Shown in pieces: positions 13,201 through 23,460 of a DNA stretch of 64,000 nt. Numbering within the stretch: position 1 is the first letter of the stretch; every line of letters starts with the position of its first letter. Origin of the DNA: Pomacea canaliculata. Taxonomy: Eukaryota > Mollusca > Gastropoda > Architaenioglossa > Ampullariidae. Both the position numbers and the translations under genes were made by a program. The notes under the pieces are model-generated. The model was not told where the DNA came from and searched no databases. It was given only the letters and a program-made list of their open reading frames with translations. Where the stretch lies: NCBI RefSeq assembly GCF_003073045.1, contig NC_037590.1:7094016-7158015 (forward strand), read 5' to 3'.

Positions 13201-16200
13201 GCTTGTCGGTTTCTATTCGATGAACCATGACTTCAAACACTTGTACAGGGCAATTTAGTTTTTTAGCATCACAGGTTAAGCAAATACAAATAAGAGCAAA
13301 AAAAAAAAGTACAATTTTTAGTTAAGCTTCTTTATTGATCAACAGGAAAAGAAAATAAATGTAGTCGGAGTTACTGGGTTTAACCTTCACGTACTCAAGA
13401 CTTTTGTGTATATATGTGTGTTTTAGCCATTTTTAAAAAAAAGTAAATATGGGGTGTGTTTTTTTTTTTTTTCTTTTTTTTTTTTGTTGTTTTTTTTTTT
13501 TGGTGACCTTGGTAATTACCTCAAAGACCAGTTTAGCCATTTATGATTGACCTGACAGCACTACAAAAGATCATAATACACCTACGTTCTTTTCTTTTGT
13601 TCATACTTTACACTTAGGCATGACTAGTAAACAATGTAACTTTTCATCCATTTTCAAGCTGTTCAAGGCCTGGAAATCATTCTGTAGCCACTGCTGAATA
13701 AAGCTTTTTCCTGAATGAGTTTTCTAGTCATTGAAATGTGGTCCTTTGTCTCACTTTACAAAATCATGCGCAAACATGTTCTATCACCAAATACATATTC
13801 TTACAAATCTTAGATAATCTTTAATTACCAATTTCGCCACCATGCCATTTTTCTAGAACTGTCGATTTTTTCTTTGAATTTGAGTTTTTGCCACACCAAT
13901 TGTTGTTTCACCTTGATCACCGTTATTCTTTCTTCTTCTTTTTTTTTTTTTTTTGCTTTTGATTGGTAATGCTTACAGACTAAAAAGACTGGTGATGCTT
14001 ATCAATTCCACCACTGTTGTATAGGAATTAACTCTGAGTAAGAGCAATCAGAGATCTGGGGTCGTAATCAGGAAGGTCTTAATAGAGAGGTTTTACTATA
14101 TGTATTTGTTACTTTTAAGGTAAAAAGAAATTTGTCTCACATTTGTTTGAACTAAACAGTTTACAAGAAGCATCAAAAATACCTTTGTAGCTGAAAAGAC
14201 GTTTAAATTTGAGCAGCAGGGATGGCGCATACAAGTGTGGATAAATGCATATTGCCATCCCTTTATTCAGTTTTATGCCTGTTAAAATATCGATTAAAAG
14301 TCTCTGCTAAAGTGTAGTCTTACTCAAATTACATTTCATTGTCGCACTGTATTGTGCAGTGTATAGTAGCACAAATATTTGTTCTAGTCTTCATTGGAGT
14401 ATTTGATCCTTATTCATTACAGGGTAAAGGTCAATTTTGGTCAGATGGACTCATGGTTTCCACCACCTCAGGGCTTTACCTATATTGGTCAGTTGCCTTC
14501 CATGGACAGAGTGCGGGGTATGCTTCCTCCTCCACGCAAGGCCGATTGTGAGGTAAGGCTTGGTGTATTTTCTTTATTTTTATTAGAAAAATATGGAAAC
14601 GTTGTAATACAAATTTCCTTGCTGTCTTTTTATGAGACAGCTATGGCATTAGACAAAAATATTTGTGACAGTAGAAGCAGTGTGATGTAAATAAGGCTAA
14701 GTAATTGTTTTAGGAGAATTCTTGTTGGACTAAAATTTTCTTCCACAACAAATATACCCTACTGTGTTTATCTTATTAGCACCTTATTCAACCTACTAAG
14801 GGGTTTAAAAAAATGACAACTTTGCAAGAAACCTGAGATAATTTCTAGTGGTTAATCCATTAGCGGTAGACTTTGGCTATTTTACTGGTACCAAGATTGG
14901 AATTTTAAACATTTTTAGAAAGGAAAAAAAAAAAGACAAATCAAAATTGTAATTACAGTTCAAGGAGAAACAGCGAAACACATTTTGTAGATGCAGAGGA
15001 AATTGGGAGTATCCAGTTTTATTTCCAAATGTAAATATGGACACAATTTGAGATCACTGTCTTGTAGGCAATGAAGTCTAATGGTCATGCACCATGTAGA
15101 AATGAATGAACATGACAGTGGACAACTTGAGCATCTGAATAAGCTTCAGTATGGCTTAAAAAAAATTACTAGCCATCTTAGCGTGAACCCTCATCTCAAA
15201 ACAGGTACACCTGGAAAAAAATTTGAACTTCAAGTCATTGTGTTACAGTTTTTGTGTTAAGGTTACTTCATTCAAAAATTGTGAAACAATTTGTTTTAAT
15301 CCCTTTTTGTATATAGTTTTAGTAAAAGTAATAACTATTAAATATGATGTTACATTTGGATAAATTGGTGTGCATAATTGTTGGAGGGGCTGCACATGCT
15401 TATCCTCCAACAGTCTCAATATCTCAGAAACAAGTATAAATATTAAAAATGCAATGAGCAACCATTATGGGTGATTTTTTTTTCTTTTTAACAGATGATC
15501 ATGATTGTGGGACTTCCTGGCACAGGAAAAACTACATGGGGCATCAACATGCAGAAGTCCCACCCAGAGAAACGCTACAATATTATAGGAACAGATACAC
15601 TTATTGACAAGATGCGTGTCATGGGTTTACCACGAAAACGTAACTATCATGGCCGATGGGATGTTCTAATCGAGAAAGCTACGAAGTGTCTCAACAAACT
15701 CTTTCAAATTGGTAAGCTCTTAACATACGAACCTTTCTGAAGACATCTGTTCATGTACAATGTTTGAAGTCTGCAGGCATATTGAAGTTTATGTGTCCTT
15801 TCACTTCCCATCATCTCAATTGTTATCTTTTATAATGGGGTTTACAAAGTATAAGGACATTCACCTTTCATTTTATATTTGAATAAATCTCTTTAAAGGT
15901 TTTGATCAGGTTTTTTTTTTTTACATTAATAAGTATGATTTTTACTTTAATCAGAACTGTGACTTCTTGCAGCCAGTAGGCGAAAAAGGAACTACATTTT
16001 GGACCAGACCAATGTGTATGCATCTGCACGCCGCAGGAAAATGAAGTTTTTCAATGGATTCTACCGGGTTGCTGCTGTTGTCCAGCCAGAGGATGCAGAA
16101 ATGCAACGTCGTTCACATAAACGTACAGTTGAAGATGGTAAATAACATGATTTCTCATATTTTGCAGAATTGTAGCTTAAATAAAAAGACTTGGGCCAGA

Positions 16201-19200
16201 TCACATTTTCTTTCCCTTTATTAGTATAGTGATTTTCAGCTGGGCTGAAAGAAAAGTTGGTTTGTTAATAGCAATAATAAATGTAAGATTTGCGTAGTGC
16301 ATACTCACACTCATAAGGAGCATGGACAACATAGGAGGGACAGAAAGACATGAACAACAGAAGGATAAGCAACAGTAATGATAATAAAGACAAATACAGA
16401 AAACATAAAGAACCAAGTAACAATGACTGAGAGTGAGAGCATTGTGATTTTGCAAAGGAAGACACGGAAGTAGTAATAAGTGGAAAAGGGGGGACGGTGT
16501 GGAAAAAAAAGAACTGGCATCATGTGGACTGTTTTTAGGAGTTATGCTTAAGGAAGAGGTGCATTTTTAGAGCACATTTGAAGGATTCATTTGAGCAGGT
16601 GTTGGAAATGAAAAGAGAGTTCCGTTGTTTCACTGCACAATAACTAAAAATCCTGTGGCCATATTTTGTTCTGGTGACAGGAATAGTTTGGAGATGATTG
16701 TCAGACAAAGAGTGTAGTTTTCTGGCTGGGATGTAAGGGAAGAGAAAGTTCAGAGAAATAGGGCAGAAGCCAGCTAAGAAATCAAAACGGCATGGACAGC
16801 TTGCACTGGATGCGAGTGGATGGATAACCAGTCCAGAAAACAAAGGATGGGAGTGACATGGTCTCATTTCCTAGCTCTAAGCACCAGACATGCAGTAGAG
16901 TTCTTGACTTTCTGGAGTTTATGAAGGTGTGCAGGGCAGCCAGCAAGCAAGGAGTTGCAGTAATAAAGCCAAGAAAGAACAAAAGTACAGACAAGTGTTG
17001 GTAGTGAGCGTAGAGAGAATATGACGGATCTTACAGAGCTCATGATATGCAGACTGACAGCTGTAATTTGTTTATCAAGAGTCATATCTGCAGAGACTTG
17101 GAATCCCAGATTCTGGTGGACACAAAGGTGATGTTGGTTTTGCCCACCTTGGTATGATTTGGCAGACAAGTGAGTGCAGATTGATTTTTCTTCTTGAGCA
17201 TAGGAAGGTTTCCGTTTTATCATCGTTGACTTTAAGTTTGTTTGTTACCGTCCAGTCTTTGACATTGTTAATACAGGCTTCTATGGTGCTGGTAGCAAAG
17301 TGAGACTCAAGCGGTGGAGTGGAGCAGTACAGTTGTGTGTCATCAGCATATGATTGATGAAAAACCTGATGAGACTGGATGCAAGATAAAAGTGGTTTCA
17401 TATATAGAATAAACAGAACTGGGCCACAGGAAAGTGGAGCAGGGCGAGATGTTTGACCATCAACAAATGCAGTCTGTGTTCTATCAATGAGATAGGATTT
17501 GAAGCGTGCTTGTGTGGGTCCAGAAATGCTATAGAGGTGTGGAGTCTGTAAAGGAGCTTTGTCAAAACTACTTTCTCTGTGATCTTGGAGAGAAAAGACA
17601 AGTTGGAAACTGGGTGGTAGTTCAACACGATGACTTCAAGCATGGACTTTTTTAGGAGGGCCTCACCAGGGCATTTTGAAACAGGAAAATACCTGATGAC
17701 AAGCTGACATTTACAATGTTTTTGATGGCAGGAAGTAAAATATCTGAACACTTAAGAAGGCTTTAGGCATTGGGTCTAACTGTCAAATTGTTGGCCTAGC
17801 TTTCAGAATAATTACCTTTACAGGAGAACATCACAAGAGATGCTGTCAGGCGCCTACATAGAAACTAAGGATGATGAAATGTCTGATATCTTGCTAGCAA
17901 AATTATTATTAGTGATAGCTATGATGAAAGATAATTGAATGGAATCAGTTTTGGCATATATACTATTTGCCCATTTCAGGTAAAGTGGTTCCAGAATCGG
18001 CTGTTCTGGAGATGAAGGCAAACTACACATTGCCAGAGGAACGTGACAGCATGTTTGATCGCATTGACTACATTGAACTGCCACGGGAAAAAGTTGTTCC
18101 TATTATTGAACAGTGAGTTTTCAGAGCGAACCTTTTTTCTTTTTTTTCTATCTTTCCTAGAGCAGCCCGGTGGTGCAACGGTTAGTGCTGTTAGCGCCTG
18201 TCGCCAATACAGTGAAGGTTGGCTGCCCTGAGTTCATTTCTCGTCTCGGGCACGCTGTTCTTTCTCTGCACGTGGCATCTGTTTACAGGGCTGGCTACTT
18301 GCCGTAATATAGCCTTAGTTGCTGACACGGCGTAAAACACCAAATCCCCCCCTTCTATCTTTCCTAAGTCAGTTAATCCTTTATTGCTGAACATTTGAAA
18401 GATTGGGTCTTTAATTCAGACAATGATAAAGAGGAGAGAATGCCAATTACAATGGTCTACAAGCATGGTGGACTTTGCGTGTTAGGAATGCGCATAACCA
18501 AAGCTCAAACATAACCATTTTTCGGTATCAGCACGCGGTGTAGAGACAAAATTGGTGAGGGTGGGTGTGAAAAATGAATTTATGCAACATCAAAACACAT
18601 TATAAAATACAAAGGCACCAGAATCTGTTTTAAAACATGTCAAAGTATGCAAATACAGTGTTATCTAAAATTTGATCACAACACCCCAAAACCGCTATTT
18701 TCCCGAGGGTCTTACAACCCATGCCTGGTTTGCCTTCCTTAAAGAATGGGAATTGTCAAACTTGATTCATTTGAGTTATGAGAATCTGATGTTTCATATT
18801 AAATCAACAGTTAACTAAATTATAGTTCTTATAAGTTTACAAAATAAGAGAATTTTTGTTTTTCACTGGGTTTGATAAGATGCTGCATGATGTATATTTG
18901 TGCTCAGATATGTCAGAGAAGGACAGGAAAAACGTCCTGCAGCTGAAGATGTATTCCGCCATGATAATCGTTTTCAGAAACAAGAAGTGAGTCAGATTTT
19001 TTTATCTTCCCTTTTAAATGCTGTTCTTATAAAAGAAATTATAGGGCTAAAACTCTTAATTTAGACATGCTTTGGATTAACAGTGGTGATTAACTTTTTT
19101 TGCAGTCAAGCTTTGGCAGGTCCGGAGGTGGTCCAGTGGGTAGGTCTTCACCTATGGCTGTCACACCATTCTCTCAGCAAGGATCGTCCCACAGCAAGTC

Positions 19201-21958
19201 ATCTGGTGGACCAGGTCAGATGAAAGGGGAACCTCAGTGGTATGGAGAGAGCTCCAGACAGCAGGATATAAGCGAACCGCCCAATAAACGTCTAAAGATG
19301 CAAGGTCGTTCAGGTATGGGAGGTGTAGGAGCAAGTGGAGGAGACTCCAGCAGTGCTTTAGAGCTGCTGAAGCAGCAATATGACGATACAGATGAACCCT
19401 CCTCTTGGGGATCACAACCTGGACAGGAATTTGGAAGCACAATCAAAGAAGAACCACAGTGGCCATCACCAGGGCAAGATGTGACAGCCACGTCAGGAAT
19501 AGGCCTGGGTGTTCCTCTGCACAGTGCCCCTCCTCCCATGGTACCTCACCAGCCAGGACCTCTGATGGTCTCGGGTGCTTTTGCTAGCGCATTTGCTGCC
19601 CAGCCACCACCACCTCCGCCACCCATCCTGCCTGGACAGTTTGCCCATGCTGCTGGACCTGCATTTGTTGCTGTGGCACCTCTTCCTCCTCCTGGCCCTC
19701 CACCACCTTTAATGCAGGGGGTTCTGGGTGGACCACCCACCAGTGATGCATCAAAGTTCCTTTCACAGCCACCACCACCCTCTATGGTGGGAGGCAGAGG
19801 GGGCATGGATGGCAATCTCCCCATGACTAATGTGCCTCCACCGGGGTTCCAGCAGCAACAGCGGCAGCAACAAGAGCCTGGTCACCAGCCTTGGCAGCAG
19901 GGAGGAGACAGCTACAGCCAGCCACCTTCATGGCAGGACAACAGTAGTGGTGTAAACAGCAGATTTTCTCAGCAGAGAGGTGGAGATAACAGCGGTAGTA
20001 GCCAGTATAGCTGGCAGGGAGGAGATGGTGGGCAGGCCGGGGCCAACTGGAAGAGTGGCAGTGGTGACGGTGATGGTGGAGGATCAAATCGTGGCTGGCA
20101 AGGTCAGGATTGGCACAGTGGTCGCCCGGGATGGCAAGATTCTGAACACCCCTTGGACCTTGGCAGTGATTGGCAGAAAAAGCAGGGTGAAAGAAACAGA
20201 AATTCTGATCAGCATCATCAAGGCTTTGATAATGATGGCCAAAGCAGCATGTTACGAGCTGGTGGCTATCATGCCAGCAAGCAAGGGGATGGAGGAATTG
20301 GAGGTGATTCAGCCAACCGAAGATTCCAGGACTTCAGTCGTCCTCCACCAAACATGAGATCCGGTGGGGAGCCAGATGGCTATCGTGGTCCTGACGGAAG
20401 AGGAGCAGGATTTGGCAGCAAAAGTGGTAGTGGTAATTCTTATGGTGATGGTGAAAGTGGAAGCAAATGGTCTTCCGGCTCCCAACAGTCTTCACAGAGG
20501 AGTGGTGCAGATGACCGATGGAAGTCTGGGCCACCATCTCGCCAAGACAGAGGTGGACCAAGAGACTCTTCTGGTGACAGATGGTCTGGGTCAGGTGGCA
20601 ATCAGGCAAGATGGATCATCACATAATGATCAGTGGGGACCCCGTCATGGAGGTCCTCACATGGGTCAGGTCGTGAGAGAGAGCGAGACAGAGAACGAGA
20701 TAGAGAGCGAGACAGTCACAGGGAAAGAGATCGGGACAGCCGGGGAGGGCGAGATAGAGATCGAGACAGGGACAGAGACAGAGAACAGGATAGCAGTGGA
20801 ACTCGGCAGCGACGTCGAAAATCCAAATGGGACAACCCAGATGAAGAGTCAAGCACTTCTGCTGGAGCTCCCTCCTTAGGGCGAGATGCTGGTTTCCAGT
20901 CAAAAATTAAAGAAGAATCAATGAGAAATTTTGGGGGCCCTGCACCACCACCTAGCAACTTAGTACCTGACAAGCAGCAGTTTCTTGGAACATCAGGTCA
21001 GCACCAGCCATCAGATCGAGATGAACGAAACCAAGATTTTGTGTCAAGGAGCGCAAATAAGCCTGGAGTCTCTTCTGGTCCTCCACCGGCTGGTCTGCCA
21101 GGGTTTCGAGAGAGAGCTGCAGAACTACCATCTCTCATGGATGAGCGCTTCAGCAGTCGACCTGCTTCGTTGTCAGGGGGTGGTAGAGATGGCAGGTTTG
21201 GGGATAATTCTAAGCCTGGGGGAGTTGGAGAAGCATCACTTCTCGGTCCCATCCCATCCGGCCCACCTCCAAAGTTTGGTGGTGGCATAATAAGTGGAGG
21301 AGATCGGCAGCAGCCTGGTGGTCCTCCACCAAATGAAATAGATGGACTACAATCCAAGGAGCTATGCTTCTTCTTTGGGAGACCAAACATTGGTCAGGGT
21401 TCCAATACCCGGCCCCCATTTCATCCAGAAGGTCCAAACAGTGGGCCACTGTTTGGGGGTCCTGGTGGTCCTGATGCTGGTGGACCACGACCTGGATTCC
21501 GTATGGAGGGTCCTCGATCATTCCGGCCAAGAAATCCACAGCAAAGCTTTGGCGATAGAATGGGTGGACCACCAGGAGGTATAGGTGGTCCTTCAGCTGG
21601 AGGAGCTGGTTCTGGTGGTATAGGTGGGCCACCAGGTGGAATGGGTGGGTCAGGTGGTAGGGGTGGTCCTCCAGGTGGGCTAGGAGGTCCTGGAGGTGTG
21701 GGTGGTCCCCCAGGTGGGATTGGTGGAGCAGTTGGTAGAGGTGGGCCATTAGGTGGTATGGGTGGTCCTCCAGGTGGAGTGGCAGGTGGCATGGGTGGAC
21801 CAGGAGGGCCACCAACTGCCATGGGGGGACCCCCTGGTGGTAGATTTGGTGGAGGGCGAGGAGGTCCTCCAATGAGACCTAGATTTGATGGTCCTGGTGG
21901 AGGTGGCCGTTTTCCTGGTGGACCAGGTCCAGTGAGATGGCCTCGAGGCCCACATTAA
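1238..21958 (+). CDS. HNRNPUL1: hnRNP U-like protein (SPRY + P-loop kinase-like + RGG/Pro-rich tail), 5' end outside window
   Basis: Nuclear RNA-binding protein of the hnRNP U / U-like family, which acts in pre-mRNA processing, chromatin association and DNA-damage response. Exons: 1238-1375, 9824-9911, 11659-11779, 12811-13060, 14423-14552, 15495-15711, 15973-16137, 17980-18112, 18908-18986, 19106-21958. All junctions are GT-AG and phases match throughout. The first visible exon starts mid-codon, so the N-terminus (usually with a SAP domain) lies upstream of base 1. The first five exons encode the SPRY domain (for example [15 protein letters not shown], then [20 protein letters not shown]). 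Exons 6-8 encode the kinase-like domain, with Walker [10 protein letters not shown] (about 15510-15536) and the family motif [17 protein letters not shown]. The C-terminus is RGG/Gly/Pro-rich and longer than in vertebrate family members. UL1 versus UL2 versus U cannot be settled here. The last exon contains two in-frame stops near 20624-20629, discussed separately. Confidence 0.93.
4150..4235 (-). repeat. Retrotransposon 3'-tail fragment (TTTGAG...gggctatacaaat...ATTATT type)
   Basis: Read on the minus strand it runs from a tttgagtctggctgatac core to gggctatacaaatgagc and ends in an (ATT) tail. The same architecture is seen around 655-720 (plus), 27050-27130 (minus), 36200-36245 (plus) and 55850-55910 (minus). 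Tails of this kind end LINEs and their partner SINEs in many invertebrate genomes. The upstream boundary of this copy is not visible. Confidence 0.5.
5721..5756. repeat. 18-bp tandem duplication
   Basis: The unit gctgacattgtttcactt occurs twice with no mismatch, at 5721-5738 and 5739-5756. It is intronic and probably a simple replication-slippage event. Confidence 0.85.
6676..8545 (+). mobile_element. Degenerate hAT-superfamily DNA transposon, 1870 bp, with TIRs and 6-bp flanking repeat
   Basis: The ends are perfect 13-bp inverted repeats: CAGGGTTCCCAGG at 6676-6688 and its complement at 8533-8545. Both sides are flanked by the same six bases, taataa (6670-6675 and 8546-8551). Both termini carry clustered AGGTCCTTTTAAG-like subterminal repeats, as expected for transposase-binding sites. 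Inside are decayed plus-strand coding remnants. Around 6945-7030 they read HRWLE, then [20 protein letters not shown]. Around 7540-7590 they read [17 protein letters not shown] followed by a stop, which resembles the C-terminal part of hAT-like transposases. Frameshifts and stops separate the pieces, so it is not active. The 6-bp rather than 8-bp duplication is unusual for classic hATs. Confidence 0.8.
9912..11658 (+). other. Intron of hnRNP U-like gene
   Basis: The donor is AAG/gtcagt and the acceptor is TTTTTTGGCAG. The stretch is AT-rich. I see no exon, repeat family or RNA gene in it. Confidence 0.6.
11780..12810 (+). other. Intron of hnRNP U-like gene
   Basis: The donor is CTAG/gtatgt and the acceptor is TGCTGTTTAG. 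It contains a poly-T run near 12671-12684. Nothing else is recognisable. Confidence 0.6.
13061..14422 (+). other. Intron of hnRNP U-like gene with long poly-T tracts
   Basis: The donor is AGCAG/gtcagt and the acceptor is CATTACAG. Interrupted T-runs occupy about 13459-13501 and 13938-13954. No further feature is seen. Confidence 0.6.
14553..15494 (+). other. Intron of hnRNP U-like gene
   Basis: The donor is GAG/gtaagg and the acceptor is CTTTTTAACAG, immediately before the Walker A exon. The interior shows nothing recognisable. Confidence 0.6.
16138..17979 (+). other. Intron of hnRNP U-like gene, mostly LINE-derived
   Basis: The donor is GATG/gtaaat and the acceptor is CCCATTTCAG at 17970-17979. 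The CR1-like LINE fragment fills nearly all of it and stops about 55 bases before the next exon. Confidence 0.7.
16200..17925 (-). mobile_element. Degenerate CR1-like LINE (reverse transcriptase fragment), antisense in hnRNP U-like intron
   Basis: Broken minus-strand frames read in order from high to low coordinates. They are [12 protein letters not shown] (about 17860-17895); LLKKSMLEV followed by [22 protein letters not shown] (about 17560-17650, with a changed residue between the two); the reverse-transcriptase catalytic box YADDTQLY (about 17350-17327); [11 protein letters not shown] (about 17245); [17 protein letters not shown] (about 17105); and [19 protein letters not shown] (about 16945). 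They end in NSLFIS and [10 protein letters not shown] near 16560-16620. This order and these boxes are those of CR1/jockey-type non-LTR elements. Several frameshifts and stops show it is dead. The 3' end lies near 16262, in an A/T-rich aataataaatg tail. The 5' part, endonuclease included, is missing. Confidence 0.85.
18113..18907 (+). other. Intron of hnRNP U-like gene containing a SINE
   Basis: The donor is GAACA/gtgagt and the acceptor is TTGTGCTCAG. Apart from the SINE at 18160-18352 nothing is recognisable. Confidence 0.6.
18160..18352 (+). mobile_element. tRNA-headed SINE with perfect 14-bp target-site duplication
   Basis: The 193-bp body is bounded by identical 14-bp repeats ttctatctttccta at 18146-18159 and 18353-18366. 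The head contains TGGTGCAACGG (18171-18181), which fits the pol III A-box consensus, followed by GTTAG. A weak B-box-like GAGTTCATTTCTC lies near 18231-18243. The body then has 'ctcgggcacgctgttctttc' and a tail block 'gatatag/taatatagccttagttgctgac...taaaacacc' ending in a C-run. The same blocks recur at 60749-60920, 53855-53935 and 62718-62812. The intact duplication implies a fairly recent insertion. It is transcribed in the same sense as the host gene. Confidence 0.85.
19106..21958 (+). CDS. HNRNPUL1: Large terminal coding exon of hnRNP U-like gene (low-complexity C-terminus)
   Basis: The 2.85-kb exon follows a 119-nt intron with acceptor TTTTTTTGCAG. Reading starts [10 protein letters not shown], in phase with the preceding exon. 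In order it encodes a Ser/Gly/Gln-rich part, a proline tract ([13 protein letters not shown], near 19600), W-Q-G/D-rich repeats with RGG-like units (19900-20600), an alternating Arg-Glu/Arg-Asp block (about 20680-20800), a short basic patch [12 protein letters not shown], and a run of GGPPGG-type repeats (about 21560-21900) ending in PRGPH and a TAA at 21956-21958. Low-complexity sequence like this usually mediates RNA binding and condensate formation; that is inference for this protein. The frame carries TAA TGA at 20624-20629, yet the same frame is clearly coding again from about 20670. Confidence 0.85.
20588..20673 (+). other. Reading-frame anomaly: 75-nt segment between direct repeats in last hnRNP U-like exon
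   Basis: The frame that is open from 19106 hits TAA TGA at 20624-20629. The +1 frame over this short interval reads [19 protein letters not shown], matching the composition of the flanking protein. From about 20670 the original frame resumes with GREREDR-like repeats. The nine bases gggtcaggt occur at 20588-20596 and again at 20663-20671. GT at 20595 and AG ending at 20669 would excise exactly 75 nt and keep the frame. Either a micro-intron or two compensating one-base assembly errors would explain it; I favour the indels because the segment is protein-like and has no polypyrimidine tract. Confidence 0.7.
21560..21900 (+). repeat. GGPPGG-type coding repeat array
   Basis: About a dozen imperfect units of roughly 18-30 nt (ggtggtcctccaggtggt-like) encode GGPPGGxGG motifs near the C-terminus of the hnRNP U-like protein. 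The antisense strand stays open across this array purely because of its G+C-rich periodicity; those antisense frames are not genes. Confidence 0.85.
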
Positions 21959-23460
21959 ATGCATTATGAGCTTGGATAGGGAGGAACTGTAGATTGTGGC
22001 ACAAAATGACTTTAAAGTAGGATTGTAAGGAATCTATAGATTTGCTGTCTCCACCCTAGGTCTTAGGTGAAATTCTTAATGCAACTGGTGTGTTGTCACT
22101 TAGGAAAGTTGTTTTGTTTTGTATCCTGGAAAGACTAATATATTTAATGTGCAACAAAATAACTTAGTCCTTATCGATTTTGGAAAAAGTCAGAGAAGTA
22201 TTCTTTCAAACCGTTTGAAAGTAATCTTTCTTTTTTTTTTTTTTTTTTGGTAACGTTTATTCATCAACAGTCTCATCTTTAGACGACTGCAGGTTTGGTT
22301 CAAAAGATTGCGTTATGCTTAAATGCTTTAGAGAAATGAATTTTGTTAAACAAGTTTTTGCTGATTGCTCATATTGATCATGATCCAGATGTGTGACATA
22401 GATGAATTGTTACCTTTTTTTTTTCATTTTGAAACTACCTTTTACAAGATCGCTCTTTCAGGAAGCAAAGGATGAGGGAGGGAAGACATTTTTAAAGAAA
22501 AGAATTTGTCTGGTGTTTAACATTAGCTGCCAAAACTGTGGTTACTCCTTAAACTTAGGCCAAGCCTGGTTAAGCCATTAATCAGAATTAGTGGAATGTA
22601 TGCCCAATGCATTGCTAGACTTAAATATCAGTGTGTTTCACTTGGTGTAGTAACTATGTATACATTTTTTAATAATACATTGATCTATATCAATAACTTC
22701 ATTAGGAGCTGTGAGGATGATTTTTCAATTGAGTGCATTCATGTACTAGATGTGCCAGGTTTCTGTTATTGCCAGTAAGGTGTGATCTTCAGGTTTCTCT
22801 GTACTAGAGGACACCTTGTGTGCGCACACATCTCTAAAGACATGGTGTGCGTTGATCTGTTTGAATTCCTGGGTATTAAAGTGAGTGGAACTGGAAGTAA
22901 TGAAATCAGGATAGCAAATGTTAAAGCTCTGAGTTTACATAATCTGGCTTATGTAGGCATTAAATCCCACAAGGCATAGTCTAGAATAATTACTGCATTT
23001 GTATTTGCAGCTGCAATTGTCACTTACAGCTTCAATGTTCATACATTTTGGTTAGCTGATAAGTACCATTGTTTATAATGCTCATTGTCAACACAAATCT
23101 GTGAATCAAGCCTAGGTTATAATCATAAAGTAACATCTTAGTGAAATATGGTCGTATTTGAACAAGAAAGAATCAGACGTAGATTTGAGATGAACTATTT
23201 CTGACCATTGCTGTACACTCTGGTGGGTCAGTTTTCACTTTGACCTCCAAGAGGTCTGTAGGTACAATCCTTTTTGCAGAGACATGCCATATGCCAGTAC
23301 TGTGTGTGTTGTGAATGTTGGATTATCATTATTATCTCTAAACTATAGCCCTTGACAGATTAAATGGTGGAGAAATCGGCATTTTTGGTTTGTTTGTGAT
23401 TGTGGTGACCCAGATTCATAAATATTGAAAATTCAGAAATAAAATTCAAATATCATATAA
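21959..23460 (+). other. 3' untranslated region of hnRNP U-like gene (end inferred)
   Basis: The stretch following the TAA is AT-rich and non-coding, with a T-run at about 22231-22248. An AATAAA hexamer at 23438-23443 is a plausible poly(A) signal, giving a UTR of about 1.5 kb. The true end cannot be fixed without transcript data. Confidence 0.45.

Noticed and set aside
20364..20879. +1-frame open reading over the hnRNP U-like last exon
   Set aside because: Only the interval of about 60 bases near 20600-20665 is protein-like in this frame. Outside it the in-phase frame is clearly the coding one.
21210..21872. Long antisense open frames opposite the hnRNP U-like C-terminus
   Set aside because: They arise from the period-3, G+C-rich GGPPGG array. 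His/Leu- and Pro-rich shadows appear in all antisense frames and lack any domain.
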